Origin: Haloarchaeobius amylolyticus
GTDB lineage: Archaea; Halobacteriota; Halobacteria; Halobacteriales; Natrialbaceae
DNA: 64,000 nucleotides
Direction: 5' to 3'
Assembly: GCF_026616195.1 (NCBI RefSeq)
Contig: NZ_JANHDH010000002.1
Span: forward strand, 496,001 to 560,000
Every line of letters starts with the position of its first letter. The stretch's first letter is position 1. The notes under the pieces were generated by a model. It was given only the letters and a program-made list of their open reading frames with translations. It was not told the DNA's origin and did no database searches. Shown piece by piece: positions 26,851-33,296 of this stretch. The position numbers and the translations under genes were made by a program.

Positions 26851-28380
26851 ATGGTCGACGCCCGCGAGTACCACGAACGCTCGAAGCACTCCCCGCAGAG
26901 CGTCCGCGACACCGACTGGACGCTCGACTTCGACAACAAGCCACGGCCCTCGAAGGTGTACACCGATCTCCCGCGTCTCTCCCTCGGTGAGCCGGTGAAC
27001 CCCCCGGACGCCCCGGCGCTGTCGGCGGTCGCCACGTCGCGGCCGTCACCGGACCGCGTCGGCGACCCGGCGACCGGGACCGGGCTCGCGGAGCTCTGTC
27101 ACTACGCCGCCGGGGTCACGAAGACCCTCGAGATACGTGGCGAGCAGGCGTCGTTCCGGGCCGCCTCCTGCACGGGCAAGCTCTACCACATCGACCTCTA
27201 CGCGGTGACGGGCGACCTCGACGACGCAGACCCGGGCGTCTACCAGTACGACCCCGAGTCCGACGAGTTCCACGTCCTGCGGGAGGGCGACTTCCGGGGC
27301 GTGCTCGCGGCCGCCAGTGGTGGGCAACAGGGCGTCGCGGATGCGCCCGTCACGCTCGTCGCCACGTCGACGTGGTGGCGCAACTCCTGGAAGTACCGCG
27401 ACCGGACCTATCGCCACGCCTTCTGGGACTCGGGCACCGTCCTCGCGAACCTGCTCGCGGTCGCCCACGGCGCGGGCTACCGGGCCGAGGTCGTGGCGGG
27501 CTTCGCCGACGAGCCGGTCGTCGAGTTGTTGGGTATCGACCCCGAGTGGGAGGCGCCACTGGAGCTGGTCGCCGTCGGTGCGGACGACCCGGCGCCAGCG
27601 CCCGGGTCGGTCGAGCACATCGACCCCGCCATCGAGGTGGCCTCCGACCCGGTCGAGTTCCCCCTCATCCACGACGCCTGGGACCAGTCCACCCTCGCGG
27701 ACGGCGAGACCGCCGAAGCGTGGCGCGAGGGGTTCGCGGACGCGACGGCGGCCGACTGTGGCACCCACGCACCCGGTGCCGGTGACCTGGTCCAGCTCGA
27801 CCCGGTGGACGACGAGACCGCCTCTGCCCGCCCGGTCGGGAACACCATCGAGCGTCGCGGCTCGCTTCGCGAGTACAGCCACGAGCCCATCAGTGACCGC
27901 AAGCTCGCGACCATCCTGGACCGGGCGCTCCGGGGGGTTCCGACCGACTGCTTCGGCCGCGGCGCGCCCGACTCGCTGCTCGACTACTACGTCCTCGTCC
28001 ACGCGGTCGAGGGCGTCCCCTCTGGCGCGTACCAGTACCACCCGGGGGAGAACGCCCTGGAGCGCGTCGGCGACACCGGCCGGCAGGAAGCGGCCTACCT
28101 CGCCCTCGGGCAGGAGGTCGTCGGCGACGCCGCGGTCAACGTCTACGCCATGGCCGACGTGGACGCGGTGGTCGAGCACGTCGGGAACCGGGGCTACCGG
28201 CTCGCCCAGCTGGAGGGCGGTATCGCGCTCGGCCGGCTCTACCTCGCGACCTACGCCCATCGCGCCCTCGGCGGCCGCGGGTTCACGTTCTACGACGACC
28301 TCGTGAGCGAGCACCTCTCGCCGCGCGCGTCGAACCAGACGCCGATGACGCTGTTCGCGTTCGGGAAGCCGGAGCAGTAG
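26851..28380 (+). CDS. SagB-type tandem nitroreductase-family protein
   Basis: 509 residues from the ATG at 26851. Two nitroreductase-fold halves are visible. The C-terminal half has RRGSLREYSHEPISDRKLATIL, the classic R-R-S-x-R-x-y start that binds FMN phosphate, and YRLAQLEGGIALGRLYLATYAHRALGGRGF. The N-terminal half (about 80-260) is more divergent but shares ASCTGKLYHIDLY and FWDSGTVLANLLAVAHGAGYRAEV. SagB-like dehydrogenases oxidise azolines in peptide natural products, but no precursor, cyclodehydratase or transporter gene is nearby. The real substrate is unknown. Confidence 0.85.
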   Translation: MVDAREYHERSKHSPQSVRDTDWTLDFDNKPRPSKVYTDLPRLSLGEPVNPPDAPALSAVATSRPSPDRVGDPATGTGLAELCHYAAGVTKTLEIRGEQASFRAASCTGKLYHIDLYAVTGDLDDADPGVYQYDPESDEFHVLREGDFRGVLAAASGGQQGVADAPVTLVATSTWWRNSWKYRDRTYRHAFWDSGTVLANLLAVAHGAGYRAEVVAGFADEPVVELLGIDPEWEAPLELVAVGADDPAPAPGSVEHIDPAIEVASDPVEFPLIHDAWDQSTLADGETAEAWREGFADATAADCGTHAPGAGDLVQLDPVDDETASARPVGNTIERRGSLREYSHEPISDRKLATILDRALRGVPTDCFGRGAPDSLLDYYVLVHAVEGVPSGAYQYHPGENALERVGDTGRQEAAYLALGQEVVGDAAVNVYAMADVDAVVEHVGNRGYRLAQLEGGIALGRLYLATYAHRALGGRGFTFYDDLVSEHLSPRASNQTPMTLFAFGKPEQ

Positions 28381-28443
28381 GGCCGAGGGTGTGCCGCATC
28401 GAGGCCCCTGCGTGAGTGAGTCGTCAGCAGGCGGTTCCGGGCC

Positions 28444-29376
28444 TCAGTCGTCCGCGGGCGCGGGCGCCTTCGCCGAGAGCGACACCGGCTCGGCGTCGAC
28501 GCCGAGTTCGTCGAGGGCGACCTCCGCGGCCTTCTTGCCGGAGACGAGCATGGCGCCGAAGGTCGGCCCCATCCGCGGCAGGCCGTAGGCCGTCGCGACC
28601 GCCATGCCGGAGGCGACGAGGCCGTCGTGGACGAGGCCGGTGTGCTCGACGACCTCGTCCTCGCTGCGGCCGACCCACATCGAGTCGTGGCCGGGCGAGT
28701 CGTGGCCGGGCGCGCCGTAGCTGTCGTCGCCGGTCTGGTCCATCACCTGCCCGCGCTCGTTCGCGGCCTCGATGCCCGGCGCATCCAGCACGCCGCGCTC
28801 GTCGAGCTTGTTGATGGCCATCGCGTCGTGGCCGGTGGAGTCGATGACGAGGTCGGCCTCGACGGCGACCGGGTCGACGCAGGTGATCTCCCGGGGGAGC
28901 GCGTGGACCGGCGTGTAGTTCATCACGATGCCGGCGACGCGGTGGTCCTCGCGGACGACGATGTCCGTGAACTCGGTCATGTTCTGCATCTTCGCGCCGG
29001 CGTCGCAGGCGGCCTTGATGAGCGCGGAACAGGCGTGGGGGCCGTTCGCGACGAACAGGTCCTCGGTGTCGCGGGCCTCCTCGTAGGGCACCTCGAGGTC
29101 GTCGAACACCTTCTGGGCGGGGTCGCGCACGGTGACCTTGTTCATCAGGAAGCCGCCGAGCCAGAACCCGCCGCCGAGGTAGTTGTTCTTCTCGACGACC
29201 ATCACGTCCACGTCGCGCTCGGCGAGTTCCGTCGCGGCCATCAGGCCGGAGGGGCCGCCCCCGACGATGATGACCTCCGTGTCCGAGTAGTCGAGGAACT
29301 CCTCGCTCCACTCCTGGCCGATGGCTCGTGTGACCGCCGCTTCGCCGACGTCGCTGAACTGGTCGAAGTCTCGCAT
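28444..29376 (-). CDS. thi4: Thiamine thiazole synthase Thi4
   Basis: 310 residues from the ATG at 29376; a longer start at 29397 would place the start codon inside the repeat [28 protein letters not shown] is the Rossmann NAD-binding site (about 38-63). STGHDAMA and [20 protein letters not shown] are Thi4 hallmarks. [11 protein letters not shown] carries a Cys (residue 166) at the place of the yeast sulfur-donor Cys205. Haloferax volcanii Thi4 is known to need its equivalent Cys165, so this is probably the single-turnover, Cys-consuming form that makes the ADP-thiazole precursor. Two elements before the start may be ThiR sites. Confidence 0.95.
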   Translation of the reverse strand: MRDFDQFSDVGEAAVTRAIGQEWSEEFLDYSDTEVIIVGGGPSGLMAATELAERDVDVMVVEKNNYLGGGFWLGGFLMNKVTVRDPAQKVFDDLEVPYEEARDTEDLFVANGPHACSALIKAACDAGAKMQNMTEFTDIVVREDHRVAGIVMNYTPVHALPREITCVDPVAVEADLVIDSTGHDAMAINKLDERGVLDAPGIEAANERGQVMDQTGDDSYGAPGHDSPGHDSMWVGRSEDEVVEHTGLVHDGLVASGMAVATAYGLPRMGPTFGAMLVSGKKAAEVALDELGVDAEPVSLSAKAPAPADD

Positions 29377-29402
29377 ACCACCTAGTGTTACCACCAAGTG
29401 TT
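29377..29402 (-). repeat. Tandem 13-bp direct repeat touching the thi4 start codon
   Basis: ACCACCTAGTGTT (29377-29389) is followed with no gap by ACCACCAAGTGTT (29390-29402), differing at one base. The pair ends at the base before the thi4 ATG and covers the expected TATA and start site of a leaderless transcript (TATCAAA at about 29400-29407 on the minus strand). This is a strong candidate operator; ThiR is the obvious regulator to test. Confidence 0.55.
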
Positions 29403-29409
29403 TGATACC

Positions 29410-29433
29410 TCTTTCGGTCGCCCGACCGAAAGA
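29410..29433. promoter_or_regulatory. 24-bp perfect palindrome between thi4 and the divergent gene
   Basis: The 11-bp arm TCTTTCGGTCG (29410-29420) and its exact complement CGACCGAAAGA (29423-29433) flank a 2-nt spacer. It lies 34-57 nt upstream of the thi4 ATG and ends 30 nt before the divergent gene at 29463. The symmetry fits a dimeric regulator. Published ThiR sites are palindromic, so this is a second candidate ThiR operator. Confidence 0.55.
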
Positions 29434-29462
29434 ACGAAACCGCAGAGATTCGAGGAGCGTGC

Positions 29463-29696
29463 ATGGTCAGCGACCGGTTGCTCCGCTGGCGACTCGCGTT
29501 CGTGGCGGTCGCCACCGTGGGCTGTCTCGTCGGTGTCGGCGTCGTCGCCGCCCGCGTCGCGCGCCTCGGGCCGCACGGCGAGACGTTCGCCCTCGTGCTC
29601 GTGGGTGTCTTCGTCGGGGCGCTGGTGCTGTTGTTGCCACTGGTCGTGCTGGGACTCTACGTCGACCCGGGGAGCTGGTGGCGCGGCTGGTTCTGA
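29463..29696 (+). CDS. Small two-helix membrane protein
   Basis: 77 residues. Two hydrophobic segments ([20 protein letters not shown], about 11-30, and [26 protein letters not shown], split here only to describe it, about 42-67) are joined by a short loop ([11 protein letters not shown]). The C terminus is WWRGWF. It is divergent from thi4 and shares its upstream region and palindrome. It is too short for a standard vitamin transporter; function unknown. Confidence 0.6.
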   Translation: MVSDRLLRWRLAFVAVATVGCLVGVGVVAARVARLGPHGETFALVLVGVFVGALVLLLPLVVLGLYVDPGSWWRGWF

Positions 29697-29706
29697 GAGG
29701 GCCAGA

Positions 29707-30285
29707 CTACCCGACGCTCTCGATCATGTCCAGCAACTCGTTGCGGTAGGTTCCGGGTGAGACCGTGACCGAGGGCGCGAGCTCGGACAGCCCGGCGACC
29801 GGGTAGGCCCCGCCGGCGAGGGCGAACGAGCCGCCGTCCGACCAGACCGCCAGCCAGCCCTCGACCTCGACCGCGTCTCCCGAGAGCGGGTACCGGGCGG
29901 TGTAGCGGTGGAGCCGGGCGCGGCTCCCGCTTCCGAGGCGCATCCGTTCGCTCCGGCCCTGTTCGACGTTCTCGAAGCCGCGCTCGCGGAGGTCGCCGGC
30001 GAACTCGCGGCGCGCCGAGGAGACCACGGTCGGGAACACCGACGCGGTGCCGAACCCGGGGGCCAGCGGCGGCCGGAACGTCAGGTCGGTCGAGAAGAAG
30101 AACCGCCACGGCAGGTCGTGGGCTCCCTCGGTCGCCTCCCGCACGGTGTCGCGGAGCGCACCGTCCTCGTAGAGGTGCGTCTCGCCGACGACCTCTGCCG
30201 CGGGAAGGCGGAACACCGTCTCCGTCACCTGTTCGACGAGGCGCCACTCCCCGTCGAGCCGGGACTCTGGCAGTGTCACCGGCAT
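29707..30285 (-). CDS. Hypothetical protein, second gene of an uncharacterised pair
   Basis: 192 residues, cytoplasmic in appearance with no signal peptide or membrane helix. The sequence suggests a beta-rich fold with a conserved-looking core: LPWRFFFSTDLTFRPPLAP, RLHRYTARYPL and EVEGWLAVWSDGGSFALAGGAYP. Its ATG follows directly on the TAG of the upstream gene with no gap, so translation must be coupled. I do not recognise the family. Confidence 0.65.
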   Translation of the reverse strand: MPVTLPESRLDGEWRLVEQVTETVFRLPAAEVVGETHLYEDGALRDTVREATEGAHDLPWRFFFSTDLTFRPPLAPGFGTASVFPTVVSSARREFAGDLRERGFENVEQGRSERMRLGSGSRARLHRYTARYPLSGDAVEVEGWLAVWSDGGSFALAGGAYPVAGLSELAPSVTVSPGTYRNELLDMIESVG

Positions 30286-31062
30286 CTACACCGCGTGAGT
30301 TCCGTCGCCGGTGTGGACGCGGAACGAATCCTCGACGACGACGGCCCACGACCCCGCGAGCGACCCGCGTTCGAACAGGTGCTCGGGGACCAGCGGCATC
30401 GGCACCGGTTCGTAGCCGTGCTTGCGCATCGCCTGGATGCTGGTGAACCGGCCGACCTCGCGGCCGTCGCGGTCGTGGACGTGGAACTGCTTGTCGTGGC
30501 CGCGCCCGTAGGAGAACGGGAACGCGTCGGGCGTGGGACACGAGAGCCCGTCGACGTCGGTGAACAGTGCGACGGTCTCGCCGTCACCCGTCAGGACGAC
30601 CTCCTTGCGGTCGGAGCCCGTTCTTCCGTCCAGTTCGGACTCGTCCGGGTCGAGTTCGCGCCAGACGTACTCGTCGGCCTGTGCGAGCGCGTACCGGCCG
30701 TTCGCCAGCGGGACGCGGTCGGGGCCGTTGTAGAAGGTACGACACCGGGTGTCGGTCTCGGCGGCCACGCAGTAGGGCCGGTCGAGGATGCCCAGGGCGA
30801 CGCCCAGTTTCGACTCGTCGGGGACGACGAAGAGGACGTTCTGCTCGCCGGCGAGCGCGTTCGCGAACTGCGGGACCAGCGTCTTCGCGTCGACGTTCTC
30901 CGGCGCCAGTGCTTCGACCACCACGGGTCGGTCGGTCCGGAACAGGTCGGGGCCGTCGCCCGTCGGTCGTCCGACCACCGGGCCATCACCCGCATCCATC
31001 TCGTACCCGGCACGGGAGAGCACCGCCGCGCCGTGGTCGTTGCCAGCCGTGTATCTGACCAT
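30286..31062 (-). CDS. Hypothetical protein, first gene of an uncharacterised pair
   Basis: 258 residues from the ATG at 31062. Longer open frames upstream belong to an antisense shadow. Acidic and soluble, it contains NVDAKTLVPQFANALAGEQNVLFVVPDESKL in the middle, which I break here, and two Cys (PYCVAAETDTRC). FSYGRGHDKQFHVHDRDGREVGRFTS has several His and Asp residues that could bind metal. Family unknown. Immediately followed by the 192-residue gene. Confidence 0.65.
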   Translation of the reverse strand: MVRYTAGNDHGAAVLSRAGYEMDAGDGPVVGRPTGDGPDLFRTDRPVVVEALAPENVDAKTLVPQFANALAGEQNVLFVVPDESKLGVALGILDRPYCVAAETDTRCRTFYNGPDRVPLANGRYALAQADEYVWRELDPDESELDGRTGSDRKEVVLTGDGETVALFTDVDGLSCPTPDAFPFSYGRGHDKQFHVHDRDGREVGRFTSIQAMRKHGYEPVPMPLVPEHLFERGSLAGSWAVVVEDSFRVHTGDGTHAV

Positions 31063-31142
31063 GGGAACTGTTGGCACCCGGAGGACAAGAACGTTGGGCG
31101 TCACTCGGTAGGTCGCACACGGCGTAGCGACCCCACCCCACC

Positions 31143-32441
31143 CTACTGCGGCGCGGTCTCGTGGACCCACGTCGCGAGGTCCGTCACCAGTTCCTCGGCC
31201 ACGTTCCCGCCGAAGTAGAGCCCGTCCATCGTCACCGGCGTCGGGCCAGCCTGGAAGTAGTGGTCGACGCCCTCGTACAGTTCGACCCGGCTGCCGGGCG
31301 GGAGGTCGGCGGCCTGCCACACCTCGAACTCCTGTCGCTGGAACGTGAGCAGTTCTGCCTGCGTCTCCTCGTCGGCCCGGCTCGTCTTCGCGACGAACAC
31401 CGGCAGCCCGAGGTCGCTGGCGGTCGCCGCGGGGGTACACTCGTTCACGCTCCGGTGCCACGTCCCGGGTCGCCCGTGGATGGTCTCGTCGTCCTCGAAC
31501 TCGCCCGTGGCGATACGACGGAGCGTCTCGCGGTCGTCCTCGAGCCGGGCTTCCTGCTCCGCGTCGAGGTCGCCGTCGACCTCGAACTCGTACCGGATGA
31601 TGTCGGCGTCCTCGGGGGCCAGCGGCGGGTCGGCGGGCCCGTCGAGGTTCACGATGCCCGCGACCCCGCCGTACCGGGCCGCGATGCGCGGGGCGGCCAT
31701 CCCGCCCTGGCTGTGGCCCACGACGAACAGGGCGTCCGCGGTCACCTCCTCGGCCGCGGCGAGTTCGGTGAGCGCGGCGACCGCGTCGTCGGTGACGACC
31801 CTGTCGAGCGTGAACGCCTCGTCGGCGACCTCGTGGTCGGCGAGTCGCTTCTCGTACCGGAGCGTCGCGATGCCCTCGCTGGCGAGCCCCCACGCGAGGT
31901 CCCTGAGTATCTTCGCGTTCCCGGCGGTCCCGTCCGGGTCGTGGATGCCCGCGCCGTGGACGAGCAGGACGCCCGGGAACGGGCCGGAACCGTCGGGAAC
32001 CGTGAGCAGCCCGTCGAGGGACACGTCGCCGGTGTCGACTGTCACCTCGCGTTCGCCGAAGTCGCGCTCGTCGACGTAGTCCGGGGCCGCGTACTCGGGG
32101 GAGAACGAGAAGCCCGTGATACCGTCCCCTTCGTCGGCGACCGACACGCTGGCCGTCTCGGAGCCGTTCTCGAAGTCGAACGTGACGGTCGCGTCGGTGC
32201 CATCGACGCGGACCTCGCCGACGCCCTCGAAGCGCCCGTACTGGCTGTAGAGGCCCCACCAGTACTGCTCGAGGGCGTCCTCGGCGTCGGGCTCCCCCTG
32301 CTGGAACTCGTCGGGCAGGTGCTCGACGACCGCCTCCCGGCCGGCCGCGGTCAGCAGGTCGGCTGCATCGGCGACGGACTGGTCACCGAAGCGGGTGGCG
32401 AACGTTCGGACCGTGTCTTCGACATCGTCCCTGGGGACCAT
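31143..32441 (-). CDS. Alpha/beta hydrolase with N-terminal DUF3887-like domain
   Basis: 432 residues. The first 120 or so match a DUF3887-type module (DLLTAAGREAVVEHLPDEF). A hydrolase domain follows: GVLLVHGAGIHDPDG supplies the oxyanion region, VVGHSQGGMAAPRIA the nucleophile Ser, and VELYEGVDHYFQAG the catalytic His. This is the dienelactone-hydrolase/acyl-peptidase group, which cleaves esters of unknown identity. No signal peptide is visible, so it is probably cytoplasmic. A TATA-like CAAGCTATTTG lies about 33 nt before the ATG. Confidence 0.85.
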   Translation of the reverse strand: MVPRDDVEDTVRTFATRFGDQSVADAADLLTAAGREAVVEHLPDEFQQGEPDAEDALEQYWWGLYSQYGRFEGVGEVRVDGTDATVTFDFENGSETASVSVADEGDGITGFSFSPEYAAPDYVDERDFGEREVTVDTGDVSLDGLLTVPDGSGPFPGVLLVHGAGIHDPDGTAGNAKILRDLAWGLASEGIATLRYEKRLADHEVADEAFTLDRVVTDDAVAALTELAAAEEVTADALFVVGHSQGGMAAPRIAARYGGVAGIVNLDGPADPPLAPEDADIIRYEFEVDGDLDAEQEARLEDDRETLRRIATGEFEDDETIHGRPGTWHRSVNECTPAATASDLGLPVFVAKTSRADEETQAELLTFQRQEFEVWQAADLPPGSRVELYEGVDHYFQAGPTPVTMDGLYFGGNVAEELVTDLATWVHETAPQ

Positions 32442-32495
32442 GGTCGTCGCCCAGATTTCTGGTCAGTAGACAAATAGCTTGAGGACGGCTCGCGG

Positions 32496-33248
32496 TCAGT
32501 CGAAGCTCCCGTTGCGGATCGCGGCCTCGGCCTCGTCCAGCGCCCGCTCGCGGTCGAACGACTCGACGATGTCGCGAAGCTCGTCCTCGCTGGCGTCCGC
32601 GAGCTCGCGGGCGTGTTCGGTGATGTTCGGAATCGCCCGCATGATGTTGTCGATGACCGGGACGGCGGCCATCCGGGGCGAGCGCGAGCCGGGATTGAGG
32701 TCGACGACGATCTCGGTCTTGCCCATCTCGGCCAGCGCCTCGGCGCGGTCGCCGTCTTCGAGCGGGACCAGCACCACGTCGGCCCTGTAGATGCCGTCGG
32801 CGTCGACCTTCGCGCGCTCGTGGTCGAGGCCGGGGATGCGGGCGTCCGCGGTCAGCCCCTTCACGTCCGTCGCGCCGTGCTCGCGCAGGTGGTCGGCGAT
32901 GGCCTGCATGCGCTCGGGGGTGCGGTTGAACAGGTTCACCTCGAGGTCCGCCCCGGTCGCCTCGGCCAGCTCGACCATCTCCTCCGGGCAGAGCGCGGCG
33001 ACGTTCCCGTTCACCGAGAGCACCGGGTGCTCGGCCAGCAGCAGGTGTGCGGCCGCGGCGCGCTCGGCGGCGTCGGCGCTCTCGATGGTCTCCTCGCCCA
33101 GCAGGTAGTCGAAGGCCTCGCCGCGACCCTCCGCGATGAGGCCCTGCTTGCTCGTGATGCCCTTGTCGACGCCCGCCTCGATGCGGTGACGGGTCAGCAA
33201 CGAGAGGTACCGGGGATGGCTCTCGGGTACCTCGACGTGGTCGCTCAT
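32496..33248 (-). CDS. 4-phosphopantoate--beta-alanine ligase (archaeal phosphopantothenate synthetase)
   Basis: 250 residues, the family length. SHPRYLSLLTRHRIEAGVDKGITSKQGLIAEGRGEAFDYL is the N-terminal signature (positions about 9-48). VLSVNGNVAALCPEEMVELA and VDLNPGSRSPRMAAVPVIDNI are further family hallmarks. It joins 4-phosphopantoate to beta-alanine in the archaeal CoA route. The partner pantoate kinase lies 3.1 kb away on the same strand, with the 13-repeat membrane protein between them. A TATA-like GGTATTTTTT at 33271-33280 is 27 nt before the ATG, so it can be transcribed on its own. Confidence 0.93.
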   Translation of the reverse strand: MSDHVEVPESHPRYLSLLTRHRIEAGVDKGITSKQGLIAEGRGEAFDYLLGEETIESADAAERAAAAHLLLAEHPVLSVNGNVAALCPEEMVELAEATGADLEVNLFNRTPERMQAIADHLREHGATDVKGLTADARIPGLDHERAKVDADGIYRADVVLVPLEDGDRAEALAEMGKTEIVVDLNPGSRSPRMAAVPVIDNIMRAIPNITEHARELADASEDELRDIVESFDRERALDEAEAAIRNGSFD

Positions 33249-33296
33249 GGCCCGCGATACGCCACCGACGAAAAAATACCCCCGGTCTGTGGCCGA

